The notes below the pieces were generated by a model, which did not search any database, was not told the origin of the DNA, and was given only the letters and a program-made list of their open reading frames with translations. Positions 45,762 through 56,100 of a stretch of DNA of 64,000 nucleotides are shown one piece after another. The DNA is from Silene latifolia. Lineage: Eukaryota > Streptophyta > Magnoliopsida > Caryophyllales > Caryophyllaceae. A program made the position numbers and the translations under genes. The stretch lies in NCBI RefSeq assembly GCF_048544455.1, contig NC_133532.1, forward strand, positions 12,092,948 to 12,156,947, in the 5' to 3' direction. Numbering within the stretch: position 1 is the first letter of the stretch; every line of letters begins with the position of its first letter.

Positions 45762-47248
45762 TCTATCTATCTATATCTATATCTTTATATAATAGAAGAA
45801 CCACTAATGACTATGATATACACGTGTCACCTTCTCAGAGAAAAAATTCCCGCTCAACTCTTACCTAAAACCCTAATTGATACGGAGCCTTTTCTATTTT
45901 ATTTACCAGGATGTTCTGACTTTCTCCTTTCTTCTCTCGCACAGCGTTCCTTCTTTCTCTTCAATATTTCCCCCTTCATCCTCTCGACTCCTATAAACTC
46001 TATTTATTTCACCAGAATCTGTTTCTTGATGAAGAAATAATAAGTAACAGATTCAATATGTTCCTGTTGATTCGAAATTACGATAAAAAAAAGGTACGCA
46101 GTTTCCTGTTGATTCGAAATTACGATAAAAAAAGGTACGCAGTTTCCCCAATTTTTTAGGGTTGATATATTTTCAATTACATAGGAGTAACCGAGTAATT
46201 TGTAGTAGTAATTTGCTGATATTTATACAAGCCTTTTTTTCTCTGAGATTTTGTGGGAGTGTTCATACAACTTCTTCTCAAGTAAATTTATTCTTTTTTC
46301 ATGTACACTAACAACTATGCCCAATTTAACGAAAGTTTGAGACGAACTTGCATATTCACATAATCATTCTATGTTATTTTTAGGATATATAAATATCTCA
46401 ACGTAGTCCTTCAATCTTTATTGTGCAATTCGAATCAATCTTTGGCATTATCATTCTATTTTATTTTTACGTCTATTGATCTCTACTATTTTCAATGGGA
46501 CTGCATTTAACAGATGAACAATTGAATGTGGTCTCTAAATTACTGATGAATTTGGAAAAAACTCCATGTAAGGGATGAAGAAGGAATTGGGGTTTTTTTT
46601 TTTGAGATAATCCTTAGCTATTCACTTTTCTAACTTTATGGCTGGTATTTTCTTATGCTATTGATACATGGTATATTTATTATGATGAAGTCTTAAGATT
46701 ATGTATGGTGTAATGGAGATTTTGCTATATTATTGACAACTTGGCAAAGAAATTAGCATGGTGCTAAATTGCGGACTTGGGGTAGGGCATATTCAAACTT
46801 ATCAATGAAGAAACGGTGATGCTATTTGCTGTAAAATGGTTAAGCAATCAATTTTGATTTTTTAGCATGGTGGATTGATGGGTTCAATCCTAAGCAAAAT
46901 GTGTTTACATAAACATATATATGCCTCTTAATATGAAACTGGTAAAATGATCTCATTTGTGAAGCGTATGGATCACTATTATCTCAACCACATACATATC
47001 CTTCAAAAGGTTACACAATTATTAAGTAAACTATTATAGGAATTAGGAGTCCTTTTTTTTATCAGGATGTTATAGGGAGAGTTGACATTAGCTTAAACCT
47101 TGTGAGAGGAACAAGTTGGTATATAGTACTTTAAATATATAAGATGTTGTATTCAAAATAATACTTTTCTGTAAATATAGTAAGTTAAAACTAATTTATA
47201 TATTTTAACTATACACGTCCGTGCAATTTTGCACGGGTCCTAAGCTAG
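45762..47248 (+). mobile_element. Helitron H (non-autonomous, about 1.49 kb)
   Basis: The 3' end is a GC hairpin (CCGTGCAATTTTGCACGG, 47,219-47,236) followed 8 bp later by CTAG, with T next: the canonical Helitron terminus. The 5' end is probably the TC at 45,762, between A and T, in a TCTATCTATCTATATC stretch. Neighbouring TC dinucleotides are possible alternatives. A tandem pair of about 45 bp (CCTGTTGATTCGAAATTACG) lies at about 46,060-46,146. There is no RepHel ORF. It is inserted in CACTA G. Confidence 0.75.
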
Positions 47249-47694
47249 TAAGTTAATAAATTAGGATGAAAATCATATCAGAATATTGAATCAAGCAGAT
47301 AGATATACTCACATTTGCAGCAAACCGTTAACACATCAGATGAGAAACACAGACTTACTGAAAATGGCACTTAGCAAGGTTGAATAGCAAATATATGATC
47401 AACATTCAGCACATAAATATAAAATAAATGGAACAATTCAGTTCTCTGAAATTTTATGATTATCTACAATAAGGTAGGTTATGTTGTCGAAAGGGCATTA
47501 GATGATCCTTCGTCCTGGTTAGGTAGTCTGTCTTGGGATAATGATGTTACATGTTTCAAATTGTTCTATTGTGAATAGAAGGTTTAATGGTTAATACATT
47601 GAGGCATTTGAGGATTGAACTATTGAACGTTGTTTGTGGATGAATGTATGGTCATTGACTCAAACTCATTTGATTTCTATCATGTTTCTCACAG

Positions 47695-48397
47695 GTGGTC
47701 GAGGTTTCTACATCCAAGACTGGTAAGCACGGTCATGCCAAGTGTCACTTTGTTGCTATTGACATTTTCACTGGAAAAAAGCTGGAAGATATTGTGCCTT
47801 CATCCCACAATTGTGATGTATGAAACCTTCTTACGACTTCTCATTGGTATCCAATCTACAGTTTCAAGTCCCCCGTTGACAATTTTTCTATTAATGCAGG
47901 TTCCACATGTCAACTGTGTCGACTACCAGCTGCTTGATATAACTGAAGATGGTTTTGTAAGTTGTTTCCTTGACTGCTGATTACTTAACCCCTTAGTGCC
48001 ATTTACATTGTCCTGATTTGATTTGGGGTTGTCATATGATGGGCTTGCCAAAAAATAGCTACCATGACTGATATTTTCTCACAATACTGTACAATAGCGA
48101 CATTCTTTTTCTTTTGTATCAGACTTTTCAAATTCATTAACGTATATCTGCATCTATTTGGAGAGATGCATGGTATATTAGTTGCCGACAAATTAAAATT
48201 GGGCTGATATGTTTGCCTGGTTGGTTGGAGGATCAGTAGTTAATACTATACCTAGGCCATTGTGTATCCAAGCTAGATAGTTCTGAACTTCTGACCATAT
48301 GATCTTCAATCTCTGAATGCAGGTGAGTTTGCTGACGGATAATGGTGACACTAAGGATGATCTGAAGCTTCCTACCGATGACGCCCTGGCCAAGACG
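47695..48397 (+). pseudogene. eIF5A: Captured eIF5A gene fragment (three exons) in CACTA G
   Basis: eIF5A is the hypusine-modified translation factor that helps ribosomes through hard-to-join peptides. Three exons are seen: 47,695-47,817 (41 codons, starts [19 protein letters not shown]), 47,900-47,956 (19 codons, ends DITEDGF) and 48,323-48,397 (25 codons, VSLLTDNG...LAKT). All have AG/GT borders and intact frames in phase 0. They cover the end of the N-terminal SH3-like domain and the start of the OB-fold domain. The upstream exon with the hypusine lysine is not found before them, and the C-terminal exon is missing. The fragment therefore cannot make a working factor. It is a transposon-captured host-gene piece. 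Confidence 0.9.
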
Positions 48398-48671
48398 GTA
48401 TGCTCTCTTTCCCACCCGTTTACTCTAGCCTCCCACATATTTAACTCCACTGATTAACCAAACAAAATGACACTAAATAGTAAATCCTTAAAAATAAATA
48501 TCACACCTCAACATTAGTACTGCGTAGGCTATCACGAAGAAATGGTTTGATGCCCTCCCCATGATTAGTGTTCATTAAACCTAGAGCATATAGAGCCCCG
48601 CCTTCAGAATAAGGACTGGACATGATGAGGTTGGATTGTCTTAACTGATTCAGTTATCCGTTATGTTCCAG

Positions 48672-49078
48672 GTATCTATTGAGGCAGAAATTAGTGCCCT
48701 TCAATCTCAAGGTGAAACGAATATCAATAAAGATAAAATCTACCTTGAAAAATGCGGCTTTAATAAGAAGGGGTTAGTTTTTGCATCGGAGCCGCACGCG
48801 AGCATTACTTTGAACGCTCGGCTACTGGAAGTAGAGAGTCCAACAATATCGACCAGGATTATTCGCCCGGAATACTACCTCGACTTGTGAGCAAGAATGT
48901 TGAAACTGAGCTCCGCAACAAAGTGCTCGAAGACAAAGTACAAAGAATGGAGGCGTTTCTACAAGCAAAGTTTGGGTCTGACTTTGACCCAAATTGTGAT
49001 AGCAACCAGTTCCAAAATCGAGACGACTTCAATGATGATGGTGGAAGTGGCAACTCGACATCAATCCCAACTAATTAG
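48672..49078 (+). pseudogene. Transposase-like C-terminal exon of CACTA G
   Basis: Begins after a good acceptor (GTTCCAG/GTATCT) with VSIEAEISALQSQG, then 'DKIYLEKCGFNKKG'. This resembles the C-terminal part of the plant Transposase_24 (En/Spm Ptta) family. A stop falls at 48,888-48,890. A +1 frame from 48,887 to 49,078 then encodes a coiled-coil-like, acidic tail. The first codon is in phase with the last eIF5A exon, so splicing 48,397 to 48,672 would fuse the two in frame. The function of the tail is unknown. Confidence 0.6.
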
Positions 49079-52000
49079 CTAGATTACTTCATAATAGCTA
49101 GACAACGAAATTGCTTAGCAAATTACGTATGGATTTTTTTTGAGGATGTTTTCAATGTATGTACTCTTTTAAATTTGCTAAATGAACAATTCCAAGTTTC
49201 TATATTGTTGGCTTCTTTAAAGTTTATTGTTTAATTGTTTGATATCGTAACGAAATGGAGAAAAATGGATGCAGGAATGCTTGAATCTCCCATTTGTGTT
49301 TGCAACGGAAATTACAGGTTTTGTGACATGACTATCCATTAATTAAAAAAGTCAATGCATTTGTGTTTGCAACGGAAATTACAGGTTTTGTGACGGCTAT
49401 CCATTAATTTAAAAAGTCAATTTGTTGACTTTTCCCTCTACTATGCAACGGAAAACATTTTTTTTGCAACGGAAATCCGTCTCATAATTGACCAAACAGG
49501 TGCCACGTTGACCTCATTTAAGCAACGGATCATTCGTTGCAAATAATATACGTCCGTTGCATAAACATTAGCAACGCCGATCCGTTGCATATTTTTTCAT
49601 TTGCAACGCCATATAAGCAACGCACCAGTTTGCAACGGATATACGTTGCAAACTGTATATAAGCAACGGATTAGGGTTATTTCGCAACGGATTGGTCCGT
49701 TGCAAATAGGCCTTTTTCTTGTAGTGAAAGGAGTATTGTGGGTAGGCCTCAACAAAATGGTATAGTTGAGAGGAACACATACACTTATTGGAGGTTGCTA
49801 GGGCACTTAGGTTTCAATCTAACATTCCTATAAAATTCTAGGGTGAATGCCTTCTTACAGCAACTTACCTCATCAACAAGATGCCTGCAAAGATTTTAAA
49901 TTGGAAAACTCCCTATGAATTATTGCACAAGGAGTTGCCAACTTATGATGAGCTCAGGGTGTTTGGTACACTTTGTTATGCAACCATGCCACCCACGTCT
50001 ACTGATAAGTTTTCTAAAAGGGCAAGAAGATGTCTCTTTATTGGGTATCCTTGTCATCATAAGGGATATAATCTATATGACCTGGACAAACACATTGTCT
50101 TTACCAATAGAGATGTGGTTTTTAAGGAGGACACTTACCCATACCATACTACTCAAGGTTCTCAGCAGATTCAGAAGTGTGGTTTAGAAGATTTTTTGGT
50201 TTTGCAAGATGATTTTATTACATCCAACTTTCAGACACCTGCACCTTCAACAGCTCCAGTTGGTGAGTCTGCAGTTCAAACTAATAATGGACAAACTGTT
50301 AGTATTTCTTCTGACAGGACAACAGTTTCACCTGCTGCAGTTACAGTTGATCAGCCAGTGGTAAATAATCCAGCTGATCAGTGTCTCAGAAAGTCAGATA
50401 GGCCAAGGAAGCCATTTGTTCTCTTGTCTGATTATGTCTTAGCCAAATCCAAGAGGAGTCATAGTGCTTTGCATATTCAGACTCTGAATGATCTCATTAC
50501 CTATGACAAGGAGTTTGTTCTTTCCCTCTGTAATGTAGTGGAAAAACATGAGCCACATACTTATGCTCAAGCTTGTACTGATGAGAGATGGGTTGTTGCC
50601 ATGAATCAAGAACTTAAAGCTCTTGAGGATAATAATACCTGGGATATAACCACTCTTCCACCAAATAAGAAGGCTATTGGAAGTAAGTGGGTTTTCAAGA
50701 TTAAACATAAGGCTGATGGGACAGTAGAAAGGTTCAAGGCACGTCTAGTTGCTAAGGGGTATAACCAGGTGAAGGATAAAGATTACAAGTTTACTTTTTC
50801 ACCTGTTGCAAAGTTTGCCACTGTTAGAACTCTTCTAGATGTTGCAGCAGTTAAGCATTGGTCCTTGTATCAGTTGGACATCAACAATGCATTTCTCCAT
50901 GGCTTCTTAGATGAAGAGGTATATATGAAGCCTCCCTTGGGATATGTTTCAGCAAAGAAGGGTCAAGTTTGTAAGTTGAAAAGGTCCTTATATGAATTGA
51001 AACAAGCTTCAAGACAATGGAATTTGGAATTAACCAAAAATTTGCTAAGTTTGGGATTTAAACAGTCTAGGAATGATTATTCTTTATTCACTAGAGTAAA
51101 TCCACAGACTCAAAAGCTGTTGATTGCCCTCATCTATGTTGATGATGTTCTTCTTAGTGGTGATGATGAGCCAGGGATTCACACATTAAAGGAGTCCTTG
51201 CACAGCAAGTTCACCATTAAAGATTTAGGGCCAAAGAGGTATTTTCTAGGCTTAGAAGTTGCTAGAAATGCAAATGGGATTGTGGTAAACCAGAGGAAGT
51301 ACACTCTGGACATTATAAAGGATGCAGGATTTGAGAATTGGAAGACTGCTAAGTTTCCAATGCAGAAGGGCTTGAAGTTGTCCACTGATGTTGGTCAATT
51401 GATGCAGGAACCTGAGAAATTCTGGAGATTGATAGGCAGGCTTTTATATCTCAACATGACCAGACCTGACATTTCTTACAGTGTGCAACACTTAAGTCAG
51501 TTTCTGAGTCAACCCAGGGAACCCCATTACTTAGCAGCACAACATATTATAAGATATCTTAAGGGAACAGTGAATACATGTTTATTTTATCCTGCATCAT
51601 CAGCACTGACACTAACTTCCTATTTTGATGCTGATTGGGCATCCTGCAATTTTAGCTCCAGGTCGTTAAGTGGGTTCTGTGTTTTCCTAGGGAAGTCTTT
51701 GATCACTTGGAAAACTAAGAAACAAAAGACAGTCAGTAAAAGTTCGACTGAAGCTGAGTACAGGAGCATGTCCTACACCACAGCAGAGTTAGTCTGGTTG
51801 GTTAATATGTTAGCACATCTGAATGTGAAAATTCCTCTGCCTGTAAGTTTGCATTGTGACAATACAGGTGCTGAACATATTGCCCAACACCCCATCTTTC
51901 ATGAAAGGACAAAGCACTTGGATGTGGACTGTCATTATGTGCGTGATAAGCTACAGGAAGGGTTTCTTCAAACCAAACATGTCAAGAGCACTCTCCAGTT

Positions 52001-52104
52001 AGCTGACATTTTGACTACGGCACTGGGTGCTAATGAGCATAGGTTTCTTTCCTCCAAGCTAGGATTGTAGTTCCCTCCTTCTGCAGATCCAGCTTGAGGG
52101 GGGA

Positions 52105-52361
52105 TATGAGTTGTACAGTTAGTTAGAGAAGTTAACTAACTTCCAATGAATTAAGGAATTAGTTAAAAGTAGTTGTTGGTTGTTATGCTCAACCGATTTA
52201 TCTTCCTATATAAGATAATCAGCTTGTAACAAATCACTATGAAATACAATTCACAAATTTACAATCTAATCTCTCTCTTTTCCTATACTTCATATTCATC
52301 AGAAACATAATCATCTTCTTTAGTTCATATTCATATTCATAAAATATGAATTAGTTTCATA
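52105..52361 (+). repeat. 3' LTR of copia F
   Basis: Begins TATGAG right after the purine tract GAGGGGGGA and ends TTTCATA before CCAAC. Confidence 0.93.
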
Positions 52362-52378
52362 CCAACCTCTATCTCCAT

Positions 52379-52622
52379 CCTAAGCCTTTCTTTATTGTTT
52401 AGATCTTTATTTTAGTTGCGTGTTTACTTAGTTTAGTAGTCTTACTTAATTTAACTTAGTTGTTTAGCTTAATATCAACTTATTACTTGATTTGCGTAGC
52501 TAGCTTATAATTTAAGATGGACTAGTATTCAATACTTGGTCTCCTTGTGGTTCGACCTCGACTAGCCTACTACATTAGTTGGAATTTATTTGATTAGGGG
52601 AGTGCGACAAACCCTACTATCA
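52379..52622 (+). repeat. Athila-like LTR piece J, right end
   Basis: Resumes at CCTAAGCCTTTCTTT and ends GACAAACCCTACTATCA. Such an ending is usual for Athila-lineage LTRs. It marks the right border of the retrotransposon block. Confidence 0.65.
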
Positions 52623-53025
52623 ATGTGCACCTTTGGGTCCATTATTTATTCTCACTAAAGTCCAAAATCACAATGTCTTATTCCTAAATCGTGGGCGGAA
52701 TCTCTTATAAGTTTCTCATGATCTCCTTGTTCTATCCATGTAGGAAAACTTTCCTCAATTTTCATGTGGTATTACAATAACGTACCAAATTTACGTAGAT
52801 TTCGGGTGAATGCCGATTGCACTCAATTGAATTCCGTGATTCGCGTAATCACCATTTATCTCGACTCCCGATAAATTTGTAAAATTAAGATATAGTGAAA
52901 CTTCTCTCTATCCATAAAGATTGTGAAACCAAGAATAGTATATAATCTAATGTATGAATGTATGATGTACAATTGATTTGTCATTCCAAAGTCCGTATAA
53001 AAATAAAGTGTGTAAAATATAGAAG
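52623..53025 (-). other. 3' untranslated/downstream region of the oxidosqualene cyclase gene
   Basis: About 400 bp without ORF or repeat between the stop codon (53,026) and LTR piece J. An AATAAAT on the minus strand at about 52,643-52,649 could be the polyadenylation signal. It lies only about 25 bp from the LTR. Confidence 0.4.
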
Positions 53026-53133
53026 CTATTTAAGTACGTGCTTCCTGTATTCGGCTATTGCCCACATTGGAAAAATATTCCTGTACATTGGATAGTGTAA
53101 TGTGCAGTTCTTCTTGAATATTCCCATTGATTC
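53026..53133 (-). CDS. Oxidosqualene cyclase, last exon
   Basis: 108 nt, 35 codons plus TAG. It begins [10 protein letters not shown] and contains the highly conserved YRNIFPMWA and AEYRK. The acceptor is TTAATAG. Confidence 0.93.
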   Translation of the reverse strand, partial: ESMGIFKKNCTLHYPMYRNIFPMWAIAEYRKHVLK

Positions 53134-56100
53134 CTATTAAGCTCAATTAATTAGTTATTATAACATTAGCATGCATTAAAATTTTAAAATATAATAAAAT
53201 TAACAAATATGAAAAGACTTGAAGCTACTTCTTTTTTTACCTGTTGAGGAAAATCACCATTTTCAAGTTGTGAATTGATCAAAAGTTTTACTGCGCGCTG
53301 CAGTGGATCACCATCCCTCTCAAACTAATAATAATAAAAATAATAATGATAATAACTTAGAAATGTATAATGTTTTATGCAAAGTTTAACATGTGAATTA
53401 TTTTTGAAATAAAATAAAATATAAGTTGTTTAGTCCATTTTATCTGATAGTTTATGTTTATTTTACAAATGGGATTAACATTGAGTTTAACCAGTAAACC
53501 CACCGTCATCCATATCTCAAACATTGTCACGAGTCAGGACATTATAGACATGTCCTTCAAAGCGGGAAAAAAAAAACCCCAATTCAACAACTCTAATCTA
53601 GTTCTCGCTGCTCCGCCGCCTCCACCATCCTAACTTGCCCTCCTTCTGCTTCCCCTACCTAATCGTCGGAGATAGGTTGGGTCCTTAGCCTATCTCCGGC
53701 GATTCGTCACATCTCATACCCCAAAACCCCCTTTGTTTTTTTTTTTTGTTAACCCGCATCTCCCGTTCTTTCGTCGCTGCTTTGTCGCCGGGGTCGGGTC
53801 TGTCCTGGCCTTTCTCCGTTGACGGCCTGCTTTGCGTTCTCTTCTGCTTCTTACCGGTTCTTTGGCCATCCTTGCTCCGTCTTGAAGTTTTGACCCGTCT
53901 CTTCCTTGTTGTTTGTTTGACCCGTCTTTTGTTGACATTTGGTTGGCTCGTTCCGATGGTTTTTTCGTATGTCATTGGTCTCGTCTGGTGACCGCCTGAT
54001 TTTCTTGCTTTTTAAGATGCCCTCTCATCGTCGTTTGGTTTCTCCGACGGTCATGTTTGCTGCTCCTTATATGGCGGCAGTTTTGCCTCTGGTTTCGATC
54101 GTGTCTCGGCTGGTTTTCCTTTTTGTTTGAAGGTTTAACCCTCCTTGTTGATCGGGTTGTTGCGGATTTGTCGGCCTCCTTGCTTGCTTCATGGTGGAGT
54201 TGGGTTATGTTGTTGATGTTGACTATTTTAAGTGAGATATGGTCTTGTCTGTTGTTGTTTTTGATTTTAAAAGTAATGGTGTTTTTAAAAAGTGAGACGT
54301 TCTGTTTGGTAATCATCTTCAAAGGTGGTTGTGCCACGGTCATGGTTTTTGATTAAGAGTGTTACCTTGTCCTGTCACCGCCGCTTTTTGTGTTCAATCC
54401 AGGGGTGATCCCCCCACTCCCCCCACTCCTGGTTTGTCTGTCCTATTGATGATGTTTTCTCTGTTGTTGGTTATGTTGCTCTCCTAAGCGGCTGTCTTTT
54501 GGGTTTGATAAGGTGATCCCCCCATTTCCCCCACCTTTCGTTCCCTTTTCTGTTTGTTTTGGCGGTGGTCCTGGGAGGTGTCCTCTGGTGTTTCGGGTGT
54601 CCTTGTGGTGTCTTGGTACACCTTGTTGTCTTGTTGGTGGGTCTTCATCTTCCGATCCTTCTCCTGATGCTTGCAAGTGTGTCCTTGTTGTTTCTGTGTC
54701 TGTTGTTTTTTGAGTCTTCAAAACTGGGTTGTTTGGCCGTTTTGGTGTGTGTGGATGCTGATGGGCTTTGGTTTCTTTGCTGATTATCATGGTGGTTGTC
54801 GGGCCCTTTCTCCTTTTCTGTCGGAATGATTTGTCTGCGTTTAGTGGCTCTTGGGTGCCCGAGTGGTCTTGTTTTGGGTGCTTCGGTTGGTTGGATGGTT
54901 CGAAGATGGTGTTTCTGCTTGAGTCTGTTTACGGGTGTTTACGGCTGTTGGGGTTTTCGTTTGAGATGTGCTTGGTAGAGTGAAGTCGGGGTGTGGCAAT
55001 GTTGTTGGGTGGCTAGGATGCGGTGGTCTTAACCTCATTGATCCCCATGAAAGGTTTGGCTTGGAATTGTAGGGGTCTTAAGGACTCGTTTGCCCCTATT
55101 ATTCCTAAAATTAGAGCTATATGTAGGTCTTTTCATAACAATTTAGATTTCGTCTTCCTTTCTGAAACTAAGTGTGATGTACTTTCAATTGATGTTCTTC
55201 TACGACCTATGGGTTTCCTTCAGTCTGCTGGGTGTGATGCTAATGGCTTAAGGGGGGGACTCTGGGTTGGCTGGAAAAGTAGTTGTAAATTAGAATGTGT
55301 CTTTATCAGTTGTAATCTTATTATCCTCTTGGTGAATCAGTGTAAGGGTAGCATGTGGTATTTGTGTTGTGTTTATAGTGAACCCGATCATTCTAAGAGG
55401 GGTCCTGTTTGGGAAAATTTTACTCATCATCTTAATCCCCTTGAGAAACCCTTCTTGCTTATAGGTGATTTCAACCAAGTTGAGTTCTCTTCTGATAAAT
55501 TAGGTGGCAGTGATAAATTGATTAGAGGAGCAAACTTATTCTCATACTGGAAGAATTTTCATTGTCTGATGGATATTCCTTTTAAGGGACCTAGATTCAC
55601 TTGGTGCAATAATAGGGATGGTCCACATCGAATATACGAAAGAATTGATAAGGGATTTGCTTCAAATGACTGACTTTCTCTTTTCCCAAATACTTTCATT
55701 AAACACTTACCTATTCAAATATCGGATCACGCGCCTATCATCCTTGATACAAATATGGTTCTGAATACCAAGAAGAAAGTGTATAGGTTAGAGACTTGGT
55801 GTTTTGATCATGCCGAATGCTGTGGTCTGGTTAAAGAAAGCTTGGAAAGAAACAATACGGGTGATGCTTCTCATGTTCTTTTGGCAAAACTTCGTCGTGT
55901 TAATAATGCTTTCAGAGTTTGGGCTTGTAATAAAAAGGACGAATGGGGACTAAAGTGGAGTGAATTTGATCAGGATCTTGAGTCCTATCTTTTGGATATT
56001 GAGAATGGTGGTGATTTTGTTAATTAAGAATCATGCCACAAAAAGCTTATGGTATTCTCTCTTACTGCTGGCGCTTATTGGCGTCAACGTACCAAATTGA

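Larger units (their letters stand above)
45055..49726. mobile_element. CACTA transposon G (4,672 bp) with captured eIF5A exons, TSD AAA
   Basis: The termini CACTACAAGAAAAAGG are inverted at the two ends (CCTTTTTCTTGTAGTG), with 3-bp duplications AAA at 45,052-45,054 and 49,727-49,729. The subterminal regions (45,068-45,325 and 49,300-49,705) hold many direct and inverted TGCAACGGAT copies. The interior contains a leader-like exon, Helitron H, three eIF5A exons and a transposase-like tail. No full transposase is present, so it is non-autonomous and of the gene-capturing (Pack-CACTA) type. Confidence 0.93.
44187..52070 (+). pseudogene. pol of copia F (protease, integrase, RT, RNase H), split by CACTA G
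   Basis: Protease VDTGAS follows the 44,184 stop. The frame 44,232-45,054 gives the GAG-pre-integrase finger (HSRFGH...CEIC) and the integrase core with D in HVDVWG and D in RSDNGSEF. CACTA G interrupts at 45,055-49,726, before the catalytic Glu. Beyond it a frame change restores GRPQQNG and the Glu of IVER. From 49,881 one open frame of 729 codons carries the integrase tail (KARRCLFIGYP), RT with YVDD (about 51,137-51,148) and RNase H (DADWA, STEAEYR), ending at 52,070. RT and RNase H look intact. Confidence 0.95.
42509..52361 (+). mobile_element. Ty1/copia retrotransposon F, TSD CCAAC, host of CACTA G
   Basis: The LTRs are 42,509-42,775 (267 bp) and 52,105-52,361 (257 bp), flanked by CCAAC at 42,504-42,508 and 52,362-52,366. 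The ends are TATGA...TCATA rather than TG...CA. The primer site TGGTATCATCCG follows at 42,776, and the purine tract GAGGGGGGA ends at 52,104. The interior encodes gag, protease, integrase, RT and RNase H in copia order. A 4.7-kb CACTA element splits integrase. Without it the element is about 5.2 kb, a normal copia length. Confidence 0.95.

Noticed and set aside
53601..54790. Many 60-120-codon frames on both strands of the LINE leader
   Set aside because: They overlap on both strands in GT/CT-rich DNA, have no known motif and look like compositional artefacts.
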